Below, in pieces: positions 1-15,733 of a DNA stretch of 64,000 nucleotides; positions within the stretch are counted from its first letter, which is position 1; every line of letters starts with the position of its first letter. The notes below the pieces were generated by a model. It ran no database searches. It was not told where the DNA came from and saw nothing but the letters and a program-made list of their open reading frames with translations. The position numbers and the translations under genes were made by a program. The stretch covers positions 1-64,000 of the forward strand of contig CADCXA010000009.1 of the NCBI GenBank assembly GCA_902806565.1. The letters are read 5' to 3'. This DNA is from Hypoxylon rubiginosum. Taxonomy: Eukaryota > Ascomycota > Sordariomycetes > Xylariales > Hypoxylaceae.

Positions 1-803
1 AATTTATATAAATATTATAAATATTTAATATTTATTTAATTACTATATAATTTAAAAATACTATAAAAACCAAATGTTTATTTTATTATTATATAATTTA
101 TAAAATATTATAAATATCTAATAATTATTTAAATATAATATAATTTATAATATTAAATATAAATTTAAAATAACTTTTATTATTTAAAAATTAACTCCTT
201 ATAATCCTAATCTATAAATTTTTATATTTATTACTTAATTTTTTTTTATATTTATTATTATAATAAGTTTTTTTTATTAAACTTTAAAACTTTTAATATA
301 TTTATTATTTTAATATATTTAAAATTTTAATATTAATATATTTTTTTATAGATTTCTTTATTAAAATATATTAAATAATAAATATATTTAAATAAATAAA
401 TTTACCTTATTTTATTAAGTAGTTTATTATTTTAAATATAATATTAAAATTTAATATAATACCTAAATATAATAAATTTAATTTAATTTATATAATAATT
501 ATTATAAATATTAATAATAATTATTTTAATAATTAGTTTACTTTTAAAACCCCTTTATATTTATCTTTTAAAATCTTAAACTTTTTAATATAATTAAAAA
601 TAACTTAAATTTAATTTCTTATAAACGTTATAATATAAAACTATAAAAAATATATAAAACTTTTTTATAAATTTAATAAAGTGATTTTAAATATTATTTA
701 TATAGATTATTTTATTAAAAAAATTTAAAATATTATAGGTAATAATTTAATTTTACGAAAAAAAAATATTATAAATAAATATATTTAATTTTTTTATATT
801 TAA

Positions 804-1857
804 GTTTATAAGCTTGGTATATTTATAAATATTAACTTTAATAAGAAATTTATATTTTTTATTACTAATATTAACTTAAATTTAACCTTAATTAATAAAT
901 ATTTACACTTATTTAATAAAATTAAAAATATTTATATAATAAAAACTATTAACGCTTTTTATAATTATAAAAAGATATTTAAAGAAATTAAAAATTCTTT
1001 AATTAAAAATTAAATATACTTGGATTGTTACTATAGATTATTTAAAATAATAAATTAAAAGTTAAACTATAAATTAACTAAATCTTTTACTATTTTATTT
1101 AATAATATTAATAAATATATAAAATTATTTAATATTTATTATTTTTAAGTTTTAAAGTATTATATTAATTGTTTTATTAAAGTTAAATCTAAAAAAAATA
1201 TTACGCTTTTTAAGCTCCCTAAAAATAAAGGTATTAAATAATTATTTAATACTTTTTAAGATTTTATTATATTTAAATTATTAATTAAAATAAATAATTT
1301 TAAGGATAATATTTTACTTATAATATTATATATTTTTAAATATATTATAAAATATATTAATTTTATTAATAACATTTTTAATAAATTTATATTTTATTTT
1401 ATAATAAAATAAAAAACTATTATTAAAATAAATAACTTAAAAAATAATATCTTACTTATAATATTATATATTTATAAATATATTTTAAAGTATATTAATT
1501 TTATTAATAATACTTTTAATAAATTTATATTTCACTTTATAAAAAAATAAAAGATTATTATTATAAAATTTTTGGTTATTATAAAGCTATAAATTAACTT
1601 TAAAAAAAACACCGTTTTATATATAATATATTATATAAACTTTCTTATTAGTAATAATAAAATTTATTATCTATTAATTTTAAGGTATAAAAAACATTAT
1701 AAAAAATACTTTTATAAATATTTTTATAAGTTAATATAAAACCTTTTTTTTTTTTATATTTTTACTTTATAATATTAACTTTTATTTAAATTTACTTATA
1801 TTTTATTTATTATAATTAAGTTTTATATTATAAAAAATAAAGAAAAAATTAAAAAAA
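804..1857 (+). pseudogene. RIP-wrecked protein-coding frame inside repeat copy 1
   Basis: One frame (codons starting at positions divisible by 3) stays coherent from 804 to about 1857 and is interrupted about a dozen times, each time by TAA and never by TAG or TGA. It holds an internal tandem duplication of 138 bp, exactly 46 codons: the segment beginning KINNF at 1287 recurs as KINNL at 1425. The same frame is present in copy 2. There, one stop (TAA at 1548) is still CAG at 16,478-16,480, a direct view of glutamine codons turned into stops by C-to-T and G-to-A change. The product is Lys/Asn/Ile/Phe-rich as now read, which is a mutation effect. The family is not recognised. Confidence 0.55.
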
Positions 1858-2295
1858 TAAATTCCAACCCCTTTTTTTTTTACCTTAATATTAATATTAA
1901 TATATTAAATAAATAAAAAAGTTAAAAATCACCAGAAAAATAATACTCATTATTTATAATAATAAGTATTTAAAAACATAACTTATTATAACTAAATTAT
2001 AAAATAATAAAAATAAATTAAAAATTATAAGGCAAAAATAAGCTAACGTTAATAAAATATAAAACTTAAAGTTATATATATTAAAAATTAAAAATATTAA
2101 ATTATTTTTAAAAAAAGTTATAAAATAATATTTAAAAAAATTAAAATTAATATATTAATAAAAAAAAACTATACCTAAAAATATAATTTTAATATTATTT
2201 TATATATTTTTATAATTAAATAAATAAATAAATAAAAAAAAATATATATAATAAGTGTTAGCTTCCCCCCTTTTTTTATTTATCTTATTTATACT

Positions 2296-3375
2296 TACTT
2301 ATTTTACTTAATATTTTAAAATATTTACATTTAATATTTTAACACTTTAAATTATATATATTTAATATTTTAAAATATATATATTAAATACTTTAATATT
2401 TTAAAATATATATACCTAGTACTTTAAAATATATATATTAAATACTTTAATACTTTAATATTTTAAAACATATATACTTAGTATTTTAAAATATTTATAC
2501 CAGATATTTTAATATTTTAAAGTATATTATTTTAATATTTTAAAATATATATAATAGATGTTTTAATACTTTAAAATATATATATTAAATGCTTTAATAC
2601 TTTAAATTATATATATTTAATACTTTAAAATATATATATTAAATATTTTAATATTTTAAAATATATATATTTAATATTTTAAATTATATACATTAGATAT
2701 TTTAATGTTTTAAAATATATATATTAAATATTTTAATACTTTAAAACATATATATTTAATATTTTAAAGTATATATATTAAATACTTTAATATTTTAAAG
2801 TGTATATATATAATGATTTAATGTTTTAAAATATATAAACCTAGGATTTTAAAATATATATATTAAATATTTTAATATTTTAATATTTTAAAGCGTATAT
2901 ATTTAATATTTTAAAATATATATACCAGATATTTTAATATTTTAAATTATATATATTTAATGTTTTAAATTATATATATTAAATGTTTTAATACTTTAAA
3001 ATATATATATTAAATATTTTAATATTTTAAAATATATATATCTAATGTTTTAAAATATATATATTAAATGTTTTAATACTTTAAAATGTATATATATAAT
3101 GCTTTAATATTTTAAAGTGTATATATTTAATACTTTAAAAAATATATAACTAGTAATTTAATATTTTAAAATATATACATTTAATATTTTAATATTTTAA
3201 AATATATAAACCTAATACTTTAAAATATATATATTAAATACTTTAATATTTTAAAGTGTATATATATAATACTTTGGTATTTTAGTACTTTAAAACGTAT
3301 ATATTTAATATTTTAATGTTTTAAAACGCATTTAATATTTTAAAATATATATATTTAATATTTTATAAAAAAATA
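2296..3375 (+). repeat. A+T minisatellite array in copy 1
   Basis: Degenerate tandem units of roughly 30-46 bp are built from the words TTTTAAAATATATATA, TTAAATA and CTTTAATA. The homologous array in copy 2 is at 17,230-18,300, and a strongly shortened version is in copy 3 (22,205-22,400). A shorter satellite block of the same words follows at 3470-3640. Confidence 0.8.
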
Positions 3376-4609
3376 CAAGCTGCTTAATTTAAAAGATTTT
3401 ATTAAAAGTAAAATAAAATATATAAAATATTAGTTATAAATAATAAAAAGTTATTATTATTATTTAATAATACTTTAATACTTTAAAACGTATATATTTA
3501 ATACCTTTAAGTATATATATTTAATACTTTAATATTTTAAAATATATATATTTAATATTTTAATATTTTAAAATATATGTATTTAATATTTTAATATTTT
3601 AAAGTATATATATTTAATATTTTAAAGCTTATATATAATAATTAAAATATATTTAATTTAAATATTATTAAAATATATATAAGTTTATATTATAATATAT
3701 TTATATAATTTAAATAAATATATTTAATTAAAGCTTAAATAAATTTAACCAATCATATAAATTAAAAAACCTTAATTTTATAGCTTAAAGTTTTTAATAT
3801 ATCACTTAATAAAAATATTAAAAATTTAAAACCATATTTTCAATCCTTAATATTTTAATTAATAATATAGCTATAAAAAAACAAATTATAAATTTAAAAT
3901 CACATTATTTTAATTACTTATTAATTTAATTAATAAAACTATATTTATTTAAATACCTAAATTATTAAAATTAAATTTAACCCCTTTTTATATATTAAAC
4001 TTATACTTTTATATTATTATAAGGCTTAAAAAAAAAAATTATACCTAACCTTTAAATACACATTATATATTTATAAAGTTATTTTTAATACAAGTTATTT
4101 TAATACAAGTTATTTTAATATAAATTATTTAAATATAAATTATAAATAAATACAAGTTATTTTAAATATAAAATTTTTAATCTTTTTTTTAATCTTTTAT
4201 TTAATAATTCTATTAATTTTAATTATTATAAATTTAATTAATATTTAATATAAATTATTAAAATATTATTTCTTTTATATTTATTATTATTTTATTTGAA
4301 TTATTTAAATATTACTAATATATTATTATTTATATTTTTATATTATTAATTTTAAAATATAAATTATTTTAAATATAAATAAATTATAAAATATAAATTA
4401 TTTTAAATATTATTATATATATAAGTTATTATAAATATAAGTTATTTTAAATAAAAATTAAATAAATTATAAAATATAAATTATTTAAAATATTATTATA
4501 AATCTTTTATTTATTTTATTAAAATCTTTTTAAAATATTAATTATATATTTAATTATAATTATTATAATTATTATATTATAATTATTATTTATTAATATT
4601 TATAAAAAA

Positions 4610-6060
4610 CCATAATATTAAACGCTTTAAAATATTTTTAATAAAAGCGTATTATTATATTTAATATTTTAAAATATTTTTAAATAAACACACTATAAGA
4701 TTTAATAATTTAAAATGTTTTTAATAAAAACATTTTATATTATTTAATACTTTAAAACGTTTTATAAAAACGTGTTATAATATTTTATACTTTAAAATAT
4801 TTTAAATTAAATATATTATTATAAATAACATTTTAATTTATTATTATATATATTACTTTTAAATATATATAATAAAAACATATTATAATATTTAATATTT
4901 TAATTTACTATTATATTTAATATTTTAAAATATTATAAAATAAAACGTATTATTATATTTAACACTTTAAAAAGTTCTAAAAAAAAACACGTTATAATAT
5001 TTAACATTTTAATTTATTATTATATTTAACGCTTTAAAAAATCCTAAAAAAAAACATATAATAACATTTAACATTTTAAAGTATTTTAAACTAAACATAT
5101 TATTATATTTTACATTTTAACTTACTATCACATTTAACAATTTAAAACATATATAATAAAAATATAATATAATATTTAACATTTTAACTTATTATTATAA
5201 TTAATATTTTAAATTATTTTAAATTAAAATATATTATAATATTTAACATTTTAACATATTATAACATTTAACACTTTAAAATATATTAAATAAAAACATA
5301 TTATAATATTTAACATTTTAATATATTATAATAATTTAACATTTTAAAGCGTTTTTAATATAAATATATTATAATATTTAATAATTTAAAGTATTTTTAA
5401 TATAAACGCGTTATAACATTTAATAATTTAAAATATCCTAAATATAAATATATTATAACACTTAATAATTTAAAATATTTTTAATATAAATATATTATAA
5501 TATTTAATAATTTAAAGTATTTTAAATAAAAACATATTATAATATTTAACATTTTAATATATTTTAAATAAAAGTATATTATAATATTTAACAATTTAAA
5601 ACATTTTTAATATAAACATATTATAACATTTAATAATTTAAAACATTTTTAATATAAACATATTATAATATTTAATAATTTAAAACATTTTAAATATAAA
5701 TATATTATAATATTTAATAATTTAAAATATTTTTAATATAAATATATTATAACATTTAATAATTTAAAATATTTTAAATATAAGTATATTATAATATTTA
5801 ACAATTTAAAATATTTTTAATATAAATATATTATAATATTTAATAATTTAAAGTATTTTAAATAAAAACACGTTATAATATTTAATATTTTAATACGTTA
5901 TAATAACTTAATATTTTAAAGTGTTTTTAATATAAATATATTATATTACTTAATAATTTAAAACGTAATAAAAAATAATAAACTATAATATTTAACATTT
6001 TAAAACATTTTATAAAAAAAATATATTATAATAATTAATATTTTAAAACATTATATTATA
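4610..6060 (+). repeat. 42-bp tandem array
   Basis: More than thirty degenerate units of about 42 bp alternate the words TATAATATTTAATAATTTAAA and ATTTTTAATATAAA(C/T)ATAT. Unit-to-unit differences are mainly C/T or G/A. The array directly follows repeat copy 1 but has no partner after copy 2, so it is not part of the 4.1-kb element. Confidence 0.75.
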
Positions 6061-7951
6061 TAAAATATATTTTACTTTTAACTAAGCTATAAAAGAATTT
6101 TTAAGGTTATTATATAAATATAATATAATAAAAAAATTTTACCGTTAAAAAAATATAAAATTATAATATTAACTAATAAAAAATTAAATTATTTATAATA
6201 ATAATAAAAATTAAAAAATATAACTTTTATAACATATAATAAATAATAAAAAAACTATAATTACTTTAATAAACAAGCTAAATATAAATAAAAAAATTAT
6301 AAAAAGCAAATAATATTATTATAATATTATTATATATAATTATAATAAAAACATTAAACACTATAAATAAAAAAAAGCCTTAATAACTAAATAATTTAAA
6401 ATTTTAATTATATTTTAATAAATAAATATTTTATATACTCTTTAATTAAAAATATTAAAAAAAATAAAAGGATTTAAATATAAAAGTTATAATAAAAATC
6501 TTAAAAACCAATTTTTCTTATTATTATTATTATTATTTTAATGGCGTTTCTAATTAAACTAGTGGCTTAAAAAAATGATTTTTACCACACTTTTACTTTT
6601 ATTTTCATTTTTAAATTTTAAGTAATGTTACGTAAGTTACATTTAAACCCGGCGTTAAAACTATTTAAATATAAATAATTTTTAAAATTTTATTAATAAA
6701 ATTTCTTTATATATAATATAAATAAATATAAAATCATTTATAAAATTAAAACATATAACTTAAAAATACTTTTAAATTATAAAAACCATATTTTAAAAAC
6801 TAGATTATTAGATTAATTAATATAATTAAAACTTTAAAATTATATTTATTTATATAAAAATATAAATATAATTAAAAGTATATTTTTAATATTATTTTTT
6901 AAAGCTAAAAATATTATAATACTTATTATTTAAAAAGTTAAAAACAACGTTATTTAAATAATAATAACAAGGTTTTACATGTTTTTTAAACTATTAAAAA
7001 TAAATTTAAACTTATTTTTAAAAGATTAATTAAATGGAAATATTATTAGTTTAATTACTTTTTAAAAATAAAAAATCTAAAATATTAAACTAACTTAATT
7101 TATATATATTATTATTTATATAAAATCTTAATATAATTTAATTAATTATAAAACCATAAAAAAACTTAAAAAAATATAAAATATATTTAAAAAAAAAATA
7201 AAAAATTAATAAACATACCGTTAAAATAAATAATAAAATAAATTATATAAATAATTATAATTTATATTTAATAAACAATAAATATATTTTTTTTATAAGT
7301 TATAATATTAAATGTAAAAAAAAATAAAAAGATATTTTAAAATATTTTAAAGATTTTAAAAAATCCTAAGTAAAATATTAAATTTATAATAAAATAAAAA
7401 AATAAAAAGGAAGAATTTAAAACTGGTTTTTTAAAAGTAAAAAACTATATTTAAATACTTATAAATTACTTAAAAATACCTAATATTAATATATAAATAA
7501 TAAAATTTTAAAATAATAAAATTATAATAATCTAATAAAATAGATTATTTATATTTATACTTTTTATATAAATTAAATATAAAAACAAAAATGCTTTATA
7601 AACCCTATATTTTATATAATAAAAAAAATGTAAAAGTTTATAAATATATTTTTAAATAATAACAAATTAATTTAATTTATTAAAATTTTATATAAAATTT
7701 ATTATATTTTATAATATATTATATTTTATATAGCTTTAAAAATTTATATAATTTTAATATAATAAATATAAAAATTAGTTTATTAAAAAAATATCGTAAA
7801 ATTTAAAATTTTAAAGTAATTGTTTTATTAAATAATATAGTTAAATAAAATTTATTTTATTTTTATTTTTTTAATATTTTATATTATAAATTATTTTATT
7901 TAAAATAACATTTACTTAAGATTTTTATCTAGATATATATTTTTATTTTGG

Positions 7952-8025
7952 TTTTTATTTTTATTTTTATTTTTATTTTTATTTTTATTTTTATTTTTAT
8001 TTTTATTTTTATTTTTATTTTTATT
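7952..8025 (+). repeat. (TTTTTA)n microsatellite
   Basis: About twelve nearly perfect hexamer units in a row, then a less regular TTATTATTATTT continuation to about 8080. The regularity contrasts with the degenerate surroundings, so the expansion is likely younger than the RIP damage. Confidence 0.9.
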
Positions 8026-11000
8026 GTTATTATTTTTATTATTATTATCTTTATTATTATTATTTTTATTATTTTTATAAATGTTACTCTTTTTTTCTTA
8101 ACACTTTTTAAACTTTTATAAAATATTTTTTTTTATTATATTTATTTATAAAAATAAAACCTTTTTTTATATTATTTCCTGTTTTAAATATTATATAATT
8201 TAACACGTTTTATTAATTTTAACCTTTTTCCATATTATTTTACTTTTTAATTATATAAATATATTTTTAATTTTATTTATCTATTTTACCTTTTTATTTA
8301 ACCGTTTTTTAATATTATAATCTTATTATTTTATAATTTAATATAACTTTTAAACTTCTTTTATTATTTATAATTTTATTTTTAATATAAACATATTAAT
8401 AAATATATATTTTTCTACTTTTAAATTTAATTCCCACTTTTTAAACCTATTTTTTTTCTTTTATTATTATATATATATAAATTATAATAAAAAGTATTAT
8501 TTGTAACTTTTAAAAACTTTTAATTTTAACGTGGTCCTAAATATTAATATTTATAATAAATTTTTTATTATAATTACTTTTATATTAATTATTTTATTTA
8601 TTTATTTGTTTTTATATTTAATAAACTTATATTTTTTTTTTTTATATTTTTTTTACTTTTAAAATTATTTGTTTTTATTTATATAATATATATTTATATT
8701 ATATTATTTTATATAATATTACTTAAAAATTTTATATTTTTTTCCTTTTTAATTATATATATTTCGCCGCTTTTTTTTATAGGAATATAATATTTATATT
8801 ATTTTAATATATTTTTTTTATTACCGCCCACTTTTTTTTTACTGGCTTTTAATTTATCTTTTAATTTTTTTTTATATTATTTCTTTTTATATATATATTA
8901 TATGTTTTTTTATTTATTTTATATTTTTATTAGCTTTTTTAATTATTTATTATTATATTTAACACTATTTTTTAATATATTTTATTATTTAAATAATCCC
9001 ACACTAATTATTTTAAATTTTTATTAGCCGGTTTTTTTTTATATTTTAATTTTTTTTTATTTATTGGTTAAATAATAATTATTTTATTATATTACTTGTT
9101 TTATTTAACACATTTATTTTATTATAAATAGTTAAATAAATAAAAGATTTATTTTATATATATTATTATATAGATATTAAATATATTAATTTTTAGTTTT
9201 AATATATTAATTATTATAATAAGTTATTTTTTCTTGTACTTATTTACTTATTTAATTAATATTTACACTTTTAATTGTTATATTTTCTTATTTTAGTTTA
9301 TTATATTATTAGTAAATATTAAGTATTTTAATTAATTTATTAAATATATTATTTTTTATATTATTATATAATATATAATTAGTTTAACCGATTATAAGTA
9401 TTTTTTTATTTTTTTATTTAATAAATTTTACATTTTTTTCTTTATAATTTTTATATTATTAATATTTTTTATATTTATTTAATATATAATATTTTTCCGT
9501 GTTATTAACGCTTAAAATATTAATATATAACTTTATTTTTAACTATTTAACAAAGTAATAAATAATAGTTTATTAGTAGGTAATAGCGTCGCTATTAAAT
9601 AAATTATTTATATATTAGTTAATTTTAATTAATTTAACTAATAAAGCTACGGCCGGAATTTTAATATTTTTTTAAGTATTATATAATATTTATTTATTAT
9701 AATATAATTTAAATAATATATTTATTATAAAAATATTAAATATATTTAAAAAGTTTTTATTATAACCGTTTTTAACGTAATAAATATTAATTTATTTATA
9801 TTAAACACCTGGTTATATTTTTATATTATTATTAGAATTTTTAACTTTTTATATTATTATTTTATATCTTTTTATAAAGATATTAATAATATTATTATTA
9901 TTATTACCTTATTTTATACCACCATCGCTAAAAATATAAAATAAAAGCTTTTTTTTATTTTTATTTTTATTATAACTAACATTAAATTTACTTTTTATAA
10001 GATTATTTAAATTACTAGTTTTTATAAGTTATATAATTATATATTAAATTTATATATAACTTATATTTATAATTTAAAATATAAGTTTTTTAATATTAAT
10101 AGTTATTATATTTATTTAACTTTATTTTTTAATTAAAATAATAACAGGTTTTTTTTTTTATAGCTTAATTATAATTGTATATTTTTTTTTTTTATTGTTT
10201 ATTTAGTTAATAAAAACTTTAAAAGCGTATATTAATTTTATAAAATTAATAAAAACTATTATCGTTTATTTATAATTTTAAACATTTTTTTTAAAATAAG
10301 CTGTTTATAAATATAACTTATTAAATAGTTATTATAACTAGCTTATAAATTTTACAAGTTATTTATATTTTTATTTATATTAAATATATTGTTTTTATTT
10401 CCCTCGCTTTTAAAGTTATTATTTATTTTTTTTATTAATTTATTATTTTATTAGAATTATTATTATAAATATTATTATATTATAATAATTATAATATATT
10501 ATTAACTATTAATTATAAATAACTATTTATAATATTATTTAGTTATTATATTAAAAAGCGATTATATTTAAAATAAAATCTAGTTTAACTTATTTTTATT
10601 ATTAATTTTATTTAAGTTATTTTTTATATTTACTTATAAACTAAATTAAAACTATGTTACTTTTTTTATTAATTTTATATAACTTTATTAAAATAAAAAT
10701 ATAAGTTATAAATAATATATTAAAAGCTTTTTAATTTTATATAAAAAAAACTAATAAATTATTTGTAACTTTTTTATATATATATATTTTTTATAATATT
10801 TAATTACCAGTATTATTAATTTCTTTTTAAAAAACATATTCCGGATATTTTTTTAAGATATATTTTAATGTTATATAAATAATAACTTAATAACCTATAT
10901 TAATTAACTTGTAAATAAATATATATATATTAATAATAAACTTAAAAACTGTTTTATTATATATTTTAATTATTTTATTATTTTTACTTATATTTATACC

Positions 11001-14000
11001 TTAAAAATAACTATTAGTAACTTATTTATAAATATTATATATTATAATTTTAACTATTTAATTTTATATTACGTATCTTTTAACATATATTTTAATAACT
11101 ATATCCAGTTATTAAAATATTAATTTAATATATAAATAAACAAATAAAATTTTATTTATTTTATTAAATTATTAATTAATATATTTTATAAAATTACTAG
11201 TAATACCTTTTATTTTTTCTCCTTATTTATTAATAAAAACAGTTTTTAAAATAATATATTTTTATATTTTTTTATTATAAAAAATATTAAACTTTAAATA
11301 TTTAATAAGCGTAAATATATTTTTTTAAATATAATCGCATTATTTATTTACATTATATAATTTATACTTATAATAATTTTATATTATATTATTTTATATT
11401 ATTATAAGTAAATAATAAACTATATTAATATTATAAAACTTTTTCTTATTTTTATAATTATATAACGTTATATAAATTATTAAATAATATAAAAATATAA
11501 CTAAGTTAATTCTTTTATTTTATTATTTATTTATTTTATACTTTTTAATTTTATAACATTTTTTTAATAAATTTTATATGTATAAATTATAAATAATAAT
11601 TTAAATATAATTAAAATAATTAAAAGCTTAAAAATAAAATTATTTAAACTTTTTTATATTATATTTTCTTATATGTTTAATATAATAAAAAAATTAATAA
11701 AAATATTTTTATATTTAGTTTTTAATATTTTATAATAAAACACTGTTAGTAAATATACTAGTATGTAATTTTTAAGCTTTTTTTATTTAACTTAAAGCTT
11801 TTTTAGCTTTTTATATTTATTATAAACCCTTTTATATTAATAAAATATTATATATAAATTTATAATTATATTTAATATTATTTTTATAATTTTATTTTAC
11901 TTTTTAATAAGTTTAAATAATAACTATTACTTTTAATTTTTTATTTATATTATTTATATTATATAAATAAAAAATATAATTATAATATTAATATATTACT
12001 TATAAATTTATTTTTAATAATTTTAATAAAATAATTTTATAGTTTTTATATAAAAAACCTACTAATTTAATTTAAATAATATAATAATTTTAATAACTTT
12101 AAGTTTTATTATAATTATAATTTAAAGCATTAAATATTAAAATACTGTAAATATTAACCCTAGATTTTTATTTTTATTTTATATAATTTATTTAAATAAG
12201 GTTTTTTTTTTATTTATTACTTTTTATATATTATTTTTTTTACCACTTAGTTTAAATAAATATAGTTATTATAAAAATGGCTTTTAATATAAAAAAAGTT
12301 AAAAATATATATAGAAACTTATTTTTTATACCTAATTATTTAAAGTTATAAATAAATTTATTATTTTATTAAATTATAAATATAAGTTTTTATTATTAAT
12401 TATAATAAAGTTTTTTAGTATTTGTTTTAAATTAACGTTGTTTTATATACTGTTAATATTATTTTTTATAACTTAATTATAAGTTACTTTAAAATATTAA
12501 AATTTAACGTTACTAAAAAAAAACTATTAAAAAAATATATTAATATATTATAACTAATTAATTTTTAAGTTATTTTAGTTTTTTTTTAACTACCTAGTTA
12601 TTATAATATTAATTTAACTATATTATATTTTTAAATATAGTTATATCTTATAAATATTAACGGTTATAAATAAATATATTATATTATATATATATTATAA
12701 ACCATTAATTTATATTAATTTAATATATAAAATAAAATATATAATATTATTAATAAATATATAAAATTATTATAACTTAAGCTTAAAATTAATAAAATTA
12801 ATATATTCCACTTATATAATAGTTTTTTAATAAATAGATAAATGGATTTAATATTTTTTTAAATAATTATTTATTTTATTTTTAATAATAATAAATTAAT
12901 AAATTAAATATATAAGTAAGTAATATGTTAATAATTAATAAAAAAAATTTATAATAATTATAATATTATTATATAATAATAAAAAAACTAAAAATTTAAT
13001 TTTATAAATAAATATAATTAGTTATTATTTTATTAGGTTTTATTAATTAACTTTTTATTTAAAACTTAAAATAAAAATTATTTAATAAGAATATTATAAG
13101 ATATTAAATTTAATTAAATATAAAGATATAAAGAATTATAATATTTATAATAGTTTTATTTTTAATTTTATTATTATAAGATAATTTTTATTAATAAAAC
13201 TCACGATGTTTTTTTTTTAAAAAAAGTAAAAAGTATATAAAATCTAATAATAACTTTTATAACTAAAAAACATATATATAATTTTATAATTTTTAATTAA
13301 ATAAAAATTTATTATTTACCTAGTATTTATTATAGTATTTTATTATAATAATAATTAATATTAAATATATTATAATAATTTTAAAAACTTATTATAATTT
13401 TAAAAACTTTTAATTAACCTTATATTTATAAATAACATGTTTATATATAAAAATAAAAAGGAATATAACTTATTATTTTATTATTTAAACTTTTAGTTTA
13501 TATAAAACTTTTTTTTTTTTTTTATTTTTTATAAATTAACCTTTTTTTTTTATTTTTTTTTTTGAAATTTAAAGGTGTTTTATATGTTGTTACCATTATA
13601 TTTAAACGTTAATAGTTTTTTACATTTTTTTTTATTATTTTTATATTAAAATATAACTTTAATTATTAAATTATTTCTTTTTTACTAGGCTTGTTATTAT
13701 TTTCCAGTGTAAATAACATATTTAATAATATTATTAAAGTTTTTTTACCGGCTGGTTATAAGCTTATATAGATTTATTAAACCAGTTTAAATTATTTTTA
13801 ACCTTTTATTTTTTTTATAACTAATAAAATATTTAGGTTTTATTTTAACAGTTTTTTTTATAAGGAGATTAAGTGTTTTATTAATTGTTTTTATTGTTTT
13901 TACTAATTTTTACTTGGCTTACACTTTATATAAAACATAAAAAACATAGCTTTTACCCCTTTTTTAAATATTTTTATTTTCTTATTTATATTTTCACATT

Positions 14001-14258
14001 TTTTAATATTTTTATATATTTTTATATTCACTTTTACGCTTTTATCTACGTTTTTATTTATATTTTTACTTACGTTTTTATTTAAATTATATAATTATAT
14101 TTATTATTAACTTTTTATTTAAAATATAAATAATATAATTATTATTTTCAGTTTAAATACTTTTATTATCTCGCCCTCGCTTTTAATTTTTTATATGTTT
14201 TTATTTATATATTTTATTACACTAACCTTTATTTTTAAGGTAAAACCTAGTTAAAAAG

Positions 14259-14289
<31 letters not shown>
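14259..14289 (+). repeat. Poly-A tract of 31 bases
   Basis: An uninterrupted run of A after the last G at 14,258. It could be the tail of a retroposed element, but nothing recognisable precedes it. Confidence 0.85.
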
Positions 14290-14291
<2 letters not shown>

Positions 14292-15733
14292 TTAAAAAAA
14301 AAAATAACTTTTATTAATAAAATATCTAATTCTGGTTTTAGTTTTAAGGTTTCTACTACTTAAACCATTTTTAATAATAATAAAAGTAATTTAAAATATA
14401 ATATATTATTTAATATTTAAATAAATTAATTTTATTTTTTTTTTTTATTATTAATATTTAATAACTAGTATTTAATATTACCCTTTTTTATAAAAATGTT
14501 AATAAAGATAGTTTAAGTATTTTTTTTTTTATATAATTTAAATTTATTTTAATATAAAATTAAAAGTTAAAAGGATAAGTTAATAAATAAAGTTTAAAAA
14601 ATTAAAATTATATTTATTTTATATTAAATGGTTTTAAATATTATTATTAAAATATAGGAATTTAATAAAAAATTAATTTATTAAAATAAAAAGAGTGAAA
14701 CTTTTTAAATAATATATATATTTCTTAATATAATATAATTTTTATATAATTATATAATAAAACATATTTATTATAATATATATATTTAACGTATATATTT
14801 ATTTAAATAACTAAAAAACTATTTATATTATATTGTTATTTTATATTTTATATTTTAGTTTTTTATTTTATTTTAATTTATTAAACTTAATAAATATTAT
14901 ATATATATAATATTTACTTGGTTATTATATAATTTATATAAATATTATAAATATTTAATATTTATTTAATTATTATATAATTTAAAAATATTATAAAAAC
15001 TAAATATTTACTTTATTATTATATAATTTATAAAATATCATGGATATTTAATAGTTATTTAAATATAGTGTAATTTATAATATTAAATATAAATTTAAAA
15101 TAGTTTTTATTATTTAAAGATTAGCTTTTTATAATTTTAATTTATAAATTTTTATATTTATCACTTAATTTTTTTTTATATTTATTATTATAATAAGCTT
15201 TTTTTATTAAATTTTAAAACTTTTAACATATCTATTATTTTAACACATTTAAAATTTTAATATTAACATATTTTTTTATAAATTCTTTTATTAAAATATG
15301 TTAAATAATAAGTATATTTAAATAAATAAACTTACCTTATTCTATTAAATGGTTTATTACTTTAAATATAATATTAAAATTTAATATAATACCTAAATAT
15401 AATAAATCTAGTTTAATCTATATAATAATTATTATAAATACTAATAATAATTATCTTAATAATTAATCTACTTTTAAAACCTTTTTATATTTATTTTTTA
15501 AAATCCTAAACTTTTTAATATAATTAAAAGTAATTTAAATTTAGTTCCTTATAAACATTATAATATAAAACTATAAAAAATATATAAAACTTTTTTATAA
15601 ATTTAATAAGGTAATTTCAAATGTTATTTATATAAATTATTTCACTAAGAAAATCTAAGATATTATAAATAATAATTTAATTCTATAAAAAAAAAATACT
15701 ATAAATAAATATATTTAATTTTTTTATATTTAA

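Larger units (their letters stand above)
1..4160 (+). repeat. Dispersed 4.1-kb repeat, copy 1 (RIP-mutated)
   Basis: This stretch matches 14,931-19,100 in direct orientation at a nearly constant offset of 14,930 bases. The match starts at base 1, so the element may continue to the left of the window. Differences between the two copies are mainly C/T and G/A transitions with few indels, the pattern expected of RIP acting on duplicated DNA. The copy contains a broken coding frame (804-1857), a minisatellite (2296-3375) and a roughly 360-bp module (3720-4085) that recurs elsewhere. No terminal inverted repeat or LTR edge could be fixed. Transposon class is unknown. Confidence 0.8.
4161..14930. 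other. A+T-rich block without genes
   Basis: Apart from the 42-bp array, a hexamer microsatellite and an A-tract, this stretch shows only very A+T-rich DNA dense in stop codons on both strands. The one notable open frame (13,885-14,085, 66 codons) is almost only Phe, Tyr, Ile and Leu, as base composition alone would give. It most likely consists of old transposable elements mutated beyond recognition. No element boundary can be supported. Confidence 0.7.

Noticed and set aside
13885..14085. 66-codon hydrophobic open frame in the A+T-rich block
   Set aside because: Almost only Phe, Tyr, Ile and Leu from T-rich codons; no start context, no neighbours, expected from composition.
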